Source: Fusarium oxysporum f. sp. lycopersici 4287
Lineage: Eukaryota; Ascomycota; Sordariomycetes; Hypocreales; Nectriaceae
DNA length: 64,000 bases
Direction: 5' to 3'
Assembly: GCF_000149955.1 (NCBI RefSeq)
Contig: NC_030999.1
Span: 292,068 to 356,067, forward strand
Part shown: in pieces, positions 31,560 to 42,800 of the stretch
Numbering within the stretch: position 1 is the stretch's first letter
How the letters are laid out: the number at the start of each line of letters is the position of its first letter
Translations under genes and position numbers: made by a program
Notes under the pieces: model-generated
Told to the model about the DNA's origin: nothing
The model's database searches: none
What the model saw: the letters and a program-made list of their open reading frames with translations, nothing else

Positions 31560-32547
31560 GTTTATCGGCTTCTGCTGAAAGGCTGCCAGCAAGCCGATTG
31601 TGATTGAGTAGTTTGATACCCTTTTCGAATCGATGGCTCGCCGGCCTTTCCGTTAACCGGGAAGCGACAGGGACGTGTCTTGACGAACATGTGAGGAGGG
31701 GAAACCAGAAGGCGGAGAGGCATCGCGACAAATAGAAGGCATGTCAAGATCGAGAAAAAGAAGTTAAGTCTTGATAGAGAGCGCAGTCGGTTATTTGCCG
31801 GGTGCCCTACATTGGTGCGATTGGTCAGCCTATCATATCTTTCAAATGTTTTCGACACCTCATTCCTCTGTGACAGTTCTGTACAAGAAGAAAGTCGACC
31901 TCGTATACTCTTTGAGGACCAAGAAGCTCCAGCGGAATAAGATTTAGGCACTGGTCCCAGTAGGAATAGCAGTATCAAATAGTATATTCTTTCTCTACCT
32001 AATTGGCATAGATTCTAGGTACCTTTGATTACCCAGCTATGCCACCGTGATTCGTATCTGTGGTGGCGATTGGAAATTTCCTTGGGTCCTCTCTCGAAGG
32101 AAGAGAGGGTAGGTGACATGTCGCGTGAAACGATTGTGGAGGTACGGTATGATGGAACTCAATAACCAAAGAATGAGAGACAGGAAAAATATCCCAGCCA
32201 AGGCGATTGGATACCACAATCTGCTGTCCATTCTTTTGGCAATGGATTGGAGAATGAAGGACAAAACTGGGTGTTTCGAGCGGTAGGTATGGGTCTACTA
32301 TCAACAAGAACATGCAAAATTTAAGTGCTTAAATCAAGTTTGAAATGCGAAACGCATGCAGCCCCAAGTGTAGCCTCTCAGGCACACCGATCGCCGTCGG
32401 CGAACCGTGTTTTAGTGGGGCTCCGGTACGGCGCGGCAATCAGAATACGGTGCTGCGTGGGGCTCATGGACGGGGGTTGCCGGAGGGCACCGCTACTTCC
32501 CATCGGGTTCCTGGACAAGTGGTTCTAATTGTGGTCCTCGGCGGCAA
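31560..32547. other. No supportable gene
   Basis: No recognisable coding sequence; separates two pseudogenes. Confidence 0.4.
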
Positions 32548-33566
32548 ATGACAGTTTTGCGAGCGTATTGGGTTTATTTATGGATTATAAGCGAATACCA
32601 GCACACCGAGCTTCTCAAGCATCGTCCGCCTGCCTCTGTAGAGCACATCCTCACATTTCTCTGCTTGGTCTATAGTATGATAACCATGTTATACGAAACT
32701 GTGCCTGCTTCTGAGGGTACATGGATCGAGTATCTCAGAGAATTAGTTAGATTCAGCATGGCCATCGAGGAGGATGACACCATAGATCACGAGATCTATA
32801 CTGGCGTGAGTCGTCACTGGTTATGTAAAGCATCGGATAGATCCCCGACTACGGGTACACTTTATCACCATCTCGCCATTCTTGGCCTATCGGTCCGTCC
32901 CAGTCCTCTGCGGTCGCTGTACTACTACACTAAGTCCCTCTGTGTTCCCATTCCTTTTTCAAGCGCACGAGAAAGTCTCACGAATGTCTTCAATTTGGCT
33001 CTAAGTAAGAGCCCCGACGATACTTTTATCCGTACTGACGAAATCCTTTTCTCCACACAGTCTTAATATGGCGCTTGAATCTCTGAGAGCTCCAGGATAG
33101 AATTCCTAGACTCGCGCGTCACTTCAATAACCAGCTGGATAGGAACATTGCTGATATGAAAGATGAATAGCTGGAACCAAGGTGCAGCCTCTTGAAGACG
33201 CCTAGCTCGAAACTAACCATCACAGATGCCAAATTGCTAACATGTTGTGTTGCTGTCTTCTGGGCTACGGTACAGAACATAATGTTTTTATGTAGACCAC
33301 ATCTGAGAAGATAGGAAAGACCGGAAACATCAAACATGGCATCAAAATTTCCGACATCGCCCCGCGCGAGAATAGCCGTCGAGACGATTCAGATCGTCTT
33401 GAGTCGCAAGGGCGATACCAATACTTTATCTTTCTTGCAAGCAATATTAGTCTTTATACACTATATGAGGCGACAGCCTTTTGAAATGATCTATCTAGAG
33501 AAGCGATTCCATTTGGAGTCCCTCGTTGCTTTCCTCAACACCTTGCTAGTTTCCCCAAACCAGTAG
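32548..33566 (+). pseudogene. Est1-like (telomerase-binding/SMG-type) DNA/RNA-binding domain protein, degenerate
   Basis: The first open part (32548-33066, 172 residues) carries the signature of the Est1 DNA/RNA-binding domain family: a Trp-containing SRHWLCKASDRSPTTGTLYHHLAIL, then LRSLYYYTKSL and a PFSSARESL segment. In the family this region follows TPR-like 14-3-3 helices and takes part in telomerase recruitment or nonsense-mediated decay. Downstream, related sequence continues in pieces (TDAKLLTCCVAVFWATVQNI near 33215-33280, then 33336-33566 with a GDTNTLSFLQAILVFIHYM stretch), interrupted by in-frame stops (TAG near 33168, further stops near 33300). The N-terminal helices are missing. 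I read it as a decayed paralogue and not a working Est1. Confidence 0.6.
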
Positions 33567-34045
33567 CATACAAGAGAAGACGGATTTCCAACCCCATTGC
33601 CAGAGGAATTTGCCATGCACGTTCTACACTTCTCCCAAGACTACTTTACCACTCTCTGAGAGTACTGCCTCACATCAAAACATGACTGTGTATATCGAGC
33701 CCCCGCAAGCGATCCCTACTGGAGGATAGATATAAACTTTTACCAAGGTACCGGTATGTAAGTGATCATTGATGATACATAGCTCAAGAGTACAAGAGGG
33801 TTGTGCTTTTATAAACAGGAGGAGTCAAACTGGCCACATCAGCATATACGACAGCCCTGCAGTACCATCCTTGGTGATCATCTGCTTCCTCAACTGCGTC
33901 TTGCTTCAGGTGATGTATAGATTAGTATCAAATGTAATGTAGGTCGGGAAAGATCGGGCTTTATTTCTACTCCTGAGCTCTCACTTCATCGGAACTGATG
34001 GATGAGTCCCAGTGCTGTTACGGCTCGATCGTCATTCTAGAAGAA
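33567..34045. other. No supportable gene
   Basis: Intergenic; probable 3' ends of the flanking convergent genes. Confidence 0.4.
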
Positions 34046-35908
34046 CTACGGCTTGGCGAGAACACGGTACTCGACGTAGTCCTCGCCGTCGATTTTGATA
34101 AGGATGCCTTGTGAAACGAGTTTACCAGTGAATGAGCCATGCGTCTTGCGTTCATACTTCACCCCGGCGTACATCTTTTCATCTTCAGCATTCGTTCTCA
34201 GTCGGAGGCTTTCCTGGCGTGCCCAGACTTTATTGAGACGTTGCATTTCGTCCCGCTCGTGTAATTGTTGCCGCCCGCTAACAGCTATGCCAGGGATATT
34301 CGCGGCGGCTGCTTGGGCTGCCTGAGCGGCTGCGACTGCTGCACGTTCACGGTTCGCTGCTTGCTGATGAGCGCGTTCCTGGGCGACCTCGATACGTGCG
34401 ATCTCGCGCTCCACTATAGCCGACATTCTTTTGATTACATTTTTGTTCAATGATGTTCTGCCCGTTTAGCGAGGAGCTGGTGCAGTTGGAGGAGGGTTGT
34501 CGATATCTATGTATGACTGGCGTGCTCCAGCTCTAGTGGCGTTGTCCGTCCTGGCAGCCTTGAGCCGGTGACTCTGACGCAACTTGGTGCGACCATATCC
34601 CATTTGCCCTGTCTGATCAGATTCTTCGCCATAACCGCCCGGGAGACGCGGTGGAGCGGGTACAATAGACAAGGGAGCAGGTGTTTTTCTGTTCGTTGCA
34701 GCAGCCCTTGCCCGTGCTTCGTAAACAGCCTTGGTCTCATTTGAGGTTCGCTCCCCTTCTTTCTCTCCCATGTCTATCTGATACTGCCGCACCCGGCAAT
34801 ATTCCTTGATTTCGCTCCGTGCTAGGTTTTTCAAGTGCGGCTCAAATGCAACTTCCTCGTATGCGATCCAGAGGGCGCCAGCCCCAGCGGGGAAATTTCC
34901 TTCCATGAAACGTCCGTCGCGTGTCTCTCGTACCAGCTTAACACGGAACATATCATTTTGTCCCAAGATTCCGTATACTGCATGGCGATCACGAGGGTCC
35001 GGCAAGTTGGACTTCACCCAGTGCCCAATAAGAATTCGAGTAGGTCTGGTGCCGGGCAGAATATCGACGGTATGTCGCAAAGGTTGCGGGCCACCGGGGG
35101 CTGGCTGAACGGGAGTGTGTTCAATGACAGGGCTATTCGAGGGAGAAGGGCTGGCTGGTGTAAACCCTCCTTCTATTCTTCTCCTTTTGGCATCCCGATT
35201 ATGTGGCAAGTGTTCGGGAAGGTCAGGTCCATGCCCAACTTGGAGTAAATTTGTTCCGTGCTCGGCAGTGGATATCTGGAGAGCACGACGGACTGCTTCT
35301 CTGACAGCAGCCTTCTCAGCAGCAACTCTCTCTCCCTCAAGCTCGCCTTTCCCAGCGCGGATCTTGACATACTCCTTCACCTGAAGCTGGTCTAGACCTA
35401 CAAGGTGATCCAAAAAGACAATTTTGTCGAAGGCTGCCCAACTTCCGCCAGGTCCTGACGTAAAGGGGTATTCATCTGAAACATCTCCTTTGGATAATGT
35501 AGTGGGTTGGATACGGGTACTTAGCCGCTCGTGAACGTCGACGAAACCAATAACGGCATGCTTATGATCCGCAGTTGGGTCCTCTGAGTCTCTCCAATAT
35601 CCTATGTTGACGCCTTTGGCACTTCCAGTACCTGCTCCAGCAGACTTGCTTTTCATGGCAACTTGTGGTTCCCGACCACCAGTCCGAGAGGGTCGCTTTC
35701 TCCTAAGCTGGCGAGAGGTGACGCCTCCATCAACAGCAACCGTGATCTCATCACAGGCTTTAGGTTCTTCGGATGCTGAACTTGGAATGAATGGCCTTGG
35801 TATATCATTAAGGGATGATTTTGGCTGAATATCAGAAGGGTTTTGTCTGCGATGATGAGTTAGATGTTGTGTATTGACTGCTGTCTTGAACCAGTCATTC
35901 GCATCCAA
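34046..35908 (-). pseudogene. Uncharacterised fungal protein with two related modules, interrupted by one in-frame TAA
   Basis: Two frames (35908-34466, 480 residues; 34450-34046) are the same frame separated by a single TAA at 34468-34466; no intron is needed between them. The protein has two similar modules: NIGYWRDSEDPTADHKHAVIG...AFDKIVFLDHLVGL...KEYVKIR at about 95-200 and ILIGHWVKSNLPDPRDRHAVYG...AYEEVAFEPHL...KEYCRVR at about 290-380. A basic segment (RRRIEGG) lies between them. The tail after the stop is an Ala-rich coiled coil, then a compact domain ending GKLVSQG...DGEDYVEYRVL. The 5' end is unresolved: the frame is open back to a TGA near 35940, so a first exon may exist upstream. 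Function unknown. Confidence 0.55.
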
Positions 35909-36677
35909 CGCAATCTCAGGGGATTGAAAGGATATTCATCATGACGACCGACACTTTGTGGCCTCAAGAAGCAGAGAAAAAGGATTTTGAGGTCGTTGAA
36001 CGCGCCCTCGGGATGTTGACGGGATGATGGAAGAAGGAAGGGGTAGCAGCGTCGCACGAACATGAGGCAATAGTTATGATTTACCTTTCTGATCTGTCTG
36101 TAGTTCCAGCAGCTGTCAGACAGTCAAGCGAGGCTAGACATATTAGCGGATGAGGAAGAGCGTGTGGCTTCTAGGAGACATGAGCAAAAAAAAAAAGCTT
36201 AGAACTGTAATCAGCCTAGCGTACTTACCCTATGAGGTTAATCCTACCGGGTGGAATAAACTTCGTTCATTGAGCCCCGCCCATACTACGTAGATGACTA
36301 AGTCGGTATGGGGCTCGGTCCGCCATCTGAGTCTTATGCCACCCACAGGGATACTGCTGTCTCCAAAATATGCAAGCCGTCCACGCAACTAGACGGTTCG
36401 CGAATCACGTTGCGAACCGCAAACCTCCATCTACGAAGCCGCAAACTGACCGACATCACGAATTGCATTGCGATAGCATTTGGGCATTTTGAGCAGCATT
36501 TTTATTATTATTAATTATTGAGAACACGTAAATCACGACGCGACGCCCCTCGTTGACCCTGCGCGACAGTTTCGGCCCCTCCACCACCGACGGAACCGCA
36601 CCGCACCGACAACTTTCCCGGCATCACGACCCCGGGAATCTAAAATCACATCGTCAACGGTCCCGAATGCGCCACCC
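35909..36677. other. Divergent intergenic region
   Basis: Lies between two divergently oriented pseudogenes. Poly(A) run at about 36187-36197. No other supportable feature. Confidence 0.4.
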
Positions 36678-37405
36678 ATGACGACTCTGGTGACGACTCG
36701 GCGGCCGCTTCGACTGATTAGCATGAGCAACGAGCAGGGGCGACTGATGAGCAAGCGTCTCGCTGCAGCGGCGGCGACAGATTATGAGCACGACGATGAC
36801 TTCTCATTTGTGCGAAAATCGAAGAGAATTAAGACGGACGTGACAGATGAACCGAAGCCGGAAGCAGTGCCAGAGCCAAAGGCGGAGCCAGTGAAGAAGT
36901 CTGCAAAGGGACGACCTGTGGCGAAGCAACGCGCTGCTAAGGCACCGACGACTAATGGAACATCAAAAGATTACAAGATGAGGAGAAGGCTTGGCAAGCA
37001 ATACGAAAACCACCGCCTGAGCAACCGCCTCTCTTCTCCGAAGGCGAGACTGGGCCTATTGTTCTACCAGGCTTTGATCTGTTGGATCCATACGAAGGCA
37101 AGATCAGAGGATTCCTGGCGGACGAGACAGCATCATTCGACGCTGTTCGGTCTCGGACAGAATCAAGGTTGCGGACTATTCAGTCGTCACTCGAGTTTCA
37201 GGTCGACCAACTTGCCGACAACGTTCACAAGCTCGAGCAGCGGGTTCTGCTTGCAGGCAAAGAAGCGGATAAGGTCCTTAGTGTTAGCGCCCTACGACTT
37301 CGACAACGTGAGGAGCGGGAGAAGGCGAGCGCAGGAACCAGGGACATGCCAGCCATCGAGGTTCTAAGGAGCCTAGGGAATATTCTACCTGAAGGAGGCG
37401 GGTGA
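36678..37405 (+). pseudogene. Mis13/Dsn1-like kinetochore protein, internally deleted and frameshifted
   Basis: The N-terminal piece (ATG 36678) has a basic, acidic-patch-rich disordered tail (DDDFSFVRKSKRIKT). The C-terminal piece, in another frame, runs from GETGPIVLPGFDLLDPYEGKIRG through FLADETASFDAVRSRTESRL, a coiled coil (FQVDQLADNVHKLEQRV) and MPAIEVLRSLGNILPEGGG. This C-terminus matches, as I recall it, fungal Mis13/Dsn1 (MIND/Mis12 complex), which links centromeric chromatin to the outer kinetochore. The pieces are joined at about 36975-36985 with a frame change, and most of the normal middle is absent (about 240 residues in total). Kinetochore genes are normally essential and single-copy, so this is presumably a defective duplicate with the real gene elsewhere. 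Confidence 0.6.
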
Positions 37406-37605
37406 GGGAGCAAAACCTTGAATTTGGAACGATCGTGCTTGATACCCTCTGTTTTCCTTCATTAGCCCTTTTCCTCAGCCTATGACATGGATGACGAGAC
37501 GAGATAAGACAAGATAATGCGCCTTTTTCTCCCTCAATTAAAAAAAAAAAAACACGAGCGATTGATTCGCACTTGACTCTCGACGGGGGAGACTCGATAC
37601 TTCTT

Positions 37606-39108
37606 GAATACTTTTGTCATCCTTTTTTGTAACTTTTGAAAGTCCTGGTAATCGCTTGGCGGCGATTCAGGCCTTTAGCGGATGTCTGGTGTTGCGAACC
37701 CCGTATCAGACGTCATTATCGTCATGGGACATGAGCCAGATGCGTCGGGCGGTGGATATCATCGTCCCCAGCGAAAGATGGCCATGACGACGAAGGTGTT
37801 GGAGATGCAGCATCAAAATGGCGATATGGATTGGCAGGAAGAAGGTGGGACTAGCGAGGGAGTTCTAGGACAAAACCGAGCTCGGAAGCAGACTGCCCCT
37901 AAGTCATCCGGGGGCGTGGTCGAGGCAGTCTAGAGCTCGAAGCAACTCCTGGGGCAGGACTTCAACATGAACATCGAAGCGATGAAGGCTGAGTTTCAGC
38001 TCGAGCTCACTAAACTCAGAGATTGAATGGCCGAGGAAGTCACCAGGGCCACGGCTCAGACGGTACAAGCATTATCGCAAGTCCGAGACCAGCTTATCCA
38101 GGCTTGTGGCGAGCTGGAGCAGACTCGACTACAGCTAGACATGCTGAACAAGACTGAAACACCACGGTCGTCGGTTTAATCGTATGTAGACGCAGCCAGG
38201 ATAACACTCACTACCATGTCTAGCTAATCTTCATCTGCGGCCCGATCGGCAACTCCGGAACCGGTGTTCTGCACAGTGGATACGTCTAGAGTTCCTGAAG
38301 ACCACATTGGAGACGCTACACCGACGATTATCCACAAGACAGTTCAGCAAGACATGCGAAAGTCGAGTGACCAACCTCACTGGCGATGCGTCGCAGTGAC
38401 CAGAGATGGACGGAATACCAACCGCCTCAGGATCATTGGTAGGTACGAAGAAGAAATACAAAAGATCAAGACCATCCTCGAAACCAGGAAGCCCCAGGTG
38501 CAAGAGGCCTTCGAGACCAATTATATCCTATCAAAGTTGATAGCATGAATCGTACGGCCGTTTTTGACCAGGAACTTAATGTTCTCCCCGGAGCAATGGA
38601 AACCTTGAGCCATGAGAACGAAGACCAGATTGCCAAAGTGGCCTGGCTAAGCCGAAAGGTCAGCCCCAAGACATATAGGTCTATGGTGGTGTACCTCACT
38701 AAAAACAACGATGCCAAGAGACTACTACAGGAACACTACTTTCTCGTCGCAGGTGAATCGACACATACAAATGTATTCGAGCAGATCACTGGACCGGAAC
38801 AATGCTATAGCTGCCAAGGGCTCGGTCACAATGCATTCTCGTGCAGCAAGACTCGAGTATGTGCAAGGTGCGCTACCGCAGGCCACCATCGCAGTGCCAG
38901 GCACAGATACCCAAGTGCGCTCTCTGAAGCGGTCCGCATGAGTGATTCAGTAGAGATTGCCTGAAACTTCACCCCAGGCGGCATGGTAGGTCGCTCCAGG
39001 TGATTCAACTGAATGTGAGAAAGCAGGATACGGTACACGAGAGCCTCATGAACGATAAGCAACTTCAGGATTACGCAGCAATAGCGATCCAATCGAAGCA
39101 TGGGTTTC
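37606..39108 (+). mobile_element. Degenerate 5' part of a Tad-like LINE (same family as LINE-A)
   Basis: The leader before 37682 resembles that of LINE-A (GCGATTCAGGCC then an ATG), and the first residues MSGVANPVSDVIIVMG match the start kept in LINE-A. ORF1 continues in pieces with a coiled-coil-like region, AKVAWLSRKVSPKTYRSMVVYL, and zinc knuckles (CYSCQGLGHNAFSC, CARCATAGHH). It then runs into the start of ORF2 ([21 protein letters not shown]) and ends at about 39108 in a pyrimidine tract. Four in-frame stops (for example TAG at 37931, TGA near 38025) are compatible with C-to-T change of Gln/Arg codons. ORF2 beyond its first 35 or so codons is absent. Confidence 0.8.
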
Positions 39109-39492
39109 TTTTTCCTTTTTTCTTTTTCTTATCAGCAGTGGGTGCGCAATTTTATTTGGGAACCTGGGTGCCTATGTATTGGACGCCACACCCATCTAAT
39201 GCTCATGTACCTTGTGGCTGATTGTGGCGCACTGACCCTGTCAACACGTTGCAGGTGAACGCGTTCACGCGTAACTTGCCCTTAGCATCTACAGCAACGC
39301 AATAGTGAAAACACTTTAACAAAGCTCAATGCGCAGAAGCACCGGAATATCAATTGCGACTGGCAGCTTTTTTGTTTCATTGTCTTTGTTTTGCGCGACA
39401 CGGTGTTTTTGACCTTGAATGGACTTGTCATATACGCTGCCTGACCAGATCCCTACGACTTTTTGGCTTTACATTGGAGAACTCGAGACAGT
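39109..39492 (+). promoter_or_regulatory. Upstream region of the interrupted chromodomain gene
   Basis: No other gene. Pyrimidine-rich stretches near 39105-39130 and 39366-39395 precede the ATG at 39493. Confidence 0.35.
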
Positions 39493-39597
39493 ATGGCTGC
39501 TGCTACACGCTCCAAGCATCATGGTGCGGTTCATCTCCAGGAGCCAGTTGAGAGTAAAGCTTCTCCAATCGCCGGCGAAGTGCAGTCGCTGCCTATG

Positions 39598-39803
39598 TGT
39601 CAGATATTAAGGTGAATCGTGTATATTTCTTGATTCTTTCGCAATCGAAGGACCATTGAGACCTTATATCTTTGACTGGTTCCTTCTAGGACTTGAGTCC
39701 TAGAAAGTCCTAGATGAAAGTCCTACGATCTAAGTTTAGGGCGTCAAACTTTAATCCTGAACCTTAATCCTGAAGTTGAGGGTGAACCCTCCAACATTCA
39801 ACA
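39598..39803 (-). repeat. copia-2 3' LTR
   Basis: 206 bp, identical by eye to 44587-44792. Confidence 0.95.
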
Positions 39804-39816
39804 CACCCCCTCAGGC

Positions 39817-42800
39817 TCAATAGGTCCCAGTTGAGCCTGCATTTCCTAGGCAGTCTTCTATCCTCTGGAGCCTTGCTTCTATTCCTTCTTGCTTCCGGCT
39901 CTGCTGCTGTCTTTCCTGAATATCTTCCAGGCCAAGTTGATAGAGGAAGCGGTTCCATCTGCCTGCCGGCAGGGCCTTTGTTAATCCGTCTGCGATCATA
40001 TCCGTTGATTTGGTGTATTTGACTTGAATTCTCCCTTCTTGGACCTCCTGTCTCAGCCAGTGGTTGTGAATATCCACGTGCCGCAACTTAGTCTTCAAAG
40101 TAGCGATTTCGGCGGTCACAAGGTTGATAGTTTGAGTATTGTCGCAGTCGATACGGATAGTCGGATCATCCATCTGAACTGTAAGCTCTTTCAACAGCCG
40201 ACTCACATAGAGGGATTCCTTAGCAGCCTGTGCCAGGGCTAGGAGCTCTGCCTCTGTTGTGGATGTGGTGACTGTGTCCTGCTTGCTAGCTCTCCAGCCG
40301 ATCAACCCGTCGAATAGTCGGATAGTGTACGCTTGGGAGCTTTTCCGATCAAGGGTGTTATCGGCAAAAGAAGCGTCACTAGCAACTGTAAGACCTCCGG
40401 GCCCTCCGAATCGTAGGGCTCGGTGCCTTGTGTGTGAGAGGTAGTGGATAACGCGGTCGGCGGCGTCTTGGTGTTCTTGGCCAGGGTTGACAAGAAATCG
40501 GGCCAGCCTGGAGGCGGCGAAAGCTATGTCAGGCCGGGTGTTAACGGCGATATAGAGGATCGAGCCGACTTTACGTTGATATCGTTGAAGTTCTGCCGGG
40601 GTTGCTAGTCCTGTTTGAGGTCGTAGCTCTGTTTGAGTCATTGGTACTGTAGATGTTCCCTTGTTAGCTAGATTTGCGATTTTGTCAATGTAGGCTGTTT
40701 GAGATAGCCAAATCTTCCTTGCAGGTCGGTCCCGTATGACTTCCATTCCTAGGAACCATTGCACGGGGTCTCCGCCTGTTAGTTTGTATTTTGATCCAAG
40801 CTGTCTAGTCAATTCATCGGCCTTGTCTTTCCGGGCCTTCCTGTAAGCGATGATAACATCGTCAACGTAAAAGAAGAAGAGGACTCCTTCCTTCTTGAAA
40901 CAACAAGGTTCGTGAGGAATCTGTGTGTAGCCTAACTCTAGGAGGGTCTTCGAGAGTTCTTTCTGCCATAGCAAGGGAGAGGCTCGTAGTCCGTACAGGG
41001 CCTTGTTGAGCTTCAGGATAGTTGCTGTTTTCTTATACCCCGGGGCCATGTGCATGAAAATATCCTGGTCAATTGGGGCGTTTACGAAGGCGTTGACCAC
41101 ATCGTATTGGACCATCTCTAGGTCAAATCTGGCCGCAATGGCTATCAGGGTCCGGAAAGACCTTCCGGCTAGGGTAGCTGCATATGTTTCTTGCAACCTT
41201 CCCTTAGCTTGTTGGTCTCCTCTGACCACTAGCCGTGCCTTGCATTTCTGAAATCGGCCGTGTTTATCGAACTTGTAAACGTATACCCACATACAGCCAA
41301 GGACTTGTTGGTCAACGGCGCAAGCGTCTTTCTTTCGAATCTCAGTCCAGGACCTCATTTCCTTGTGACTCTGAAGGTGGCTTTCTTCAGCCTCTTGAAA
41401 GAGCATTCCAAAAGGGTGATGCTTTAGGTCTTGATGTTTCGTCGGGGGCGGCGGTAGAGAGTTTCGATGCATTTTCACCCCTTGTCGGAGCTTCCGTTCA
41501 ATTGAGGTCTGGAGAGGGGACTTTGTTCCGGCTAGGAAGGCTGCTTGCCACGAGACTGTTTTGTTTCCTTCGTCTGATAAGACCCTGGAGCTGTGCGCTA
41601 GTAGCGCTGACAGTGGTGTGACTGGAGGTGTTAGAAGGATATCAGAGTCTTCTGACTGTTTAAGGCCGTTTTCTAGGGCAGTCGCCACGATGCAGTCTTC
41701 TGTTTCGTCTGTAATAGGGCTGCTTTCGTCTGCTAGGGTGGTTGTTGGAAGGACCACTTCAATACAGTCTTCAACCTGTTCGGCTTGTTCGTTGTCGTCT
41801 TGTTCCGGCAGGGAGGATCCTTGTACGAACTTGGCAACTTCTTCTAGGTCAGCTTCGAGTAGTTCATCTTTGAAGCTTTCCCAGTCTCCGTTGCAGCCTT
41901 CGTCTTCATTAAATATGACGTCTCGAGTATTGACTATCCGGTTGATCGTGGGGATCCAGATCCTATAGATATTTGAGGACCTATATCCCACTAGGAAGCC
42001 GATCCAACCTTTGGGCTTAAGCCGCATCTTGCGATTGACCTTCTGCTGGGCATCTGAGGTCATTGCATAGGCCTTGCAGCCAAATGCCCGTAGGTGTGTT
42101 TGATCCGGCTGTTTCTTCGGCTGTGGAATCCCTGCTGCTTTGGCTGATGCTGTATGCAGTTGATCATATGGCGTTTTCCAGCCTGATGCGTAGTTCGGCG
42201 TTCGGTTGTACAGATAAACTGCTGTCCTTCCAATTTCTGGCCACAGCTGGTGAGGAAGCTTTGCGCCTGTTCGCATAGCCCTTTCCTTGTCCTTGACTAC
42301 ACCCCCTGAGCGTTCGGCACCCCCATTCTGGGCTTGTGTGTATGGGGCCGAGGGCTCGATGATGATAGCTCTATTCCTCAGGAAGTCTCCGATTTTCGGC
42401 TTGATCTCCGTGATCTCGTTATCGCATTCGATGACTTTGACCTTGAGGCCGTGTTGGACTTCCAGATGACTTAGGAAGGATTTGAAAGCGGTGATAACAG
42501 CTTCTGTCGTCCGGGCTGTGAGGTAGTAATCCCAGATGTAACCCGTAGCTCGGCAGGTTAACAACATCTGTGAGGTATAGCCGCCTATGCCTTCTTGGTA
42601 GTCATGGAAGTCAATAGCGATACGCTCGCCGGCCTTCTGATCGGATTGTCTTGGGGCTCGTCTGATTTGTCTCTTGATCTTCGATATGCCACAGGCGTCG
42701 CATTCAACAGTGGCTGGTCCTCGTATTCGCACCCCTTGAGAGGCCGAGATAAGATGTTCCAGAGCTTGTGGTCCCGGGTGCCCTAGGCGACTGTGCCATC

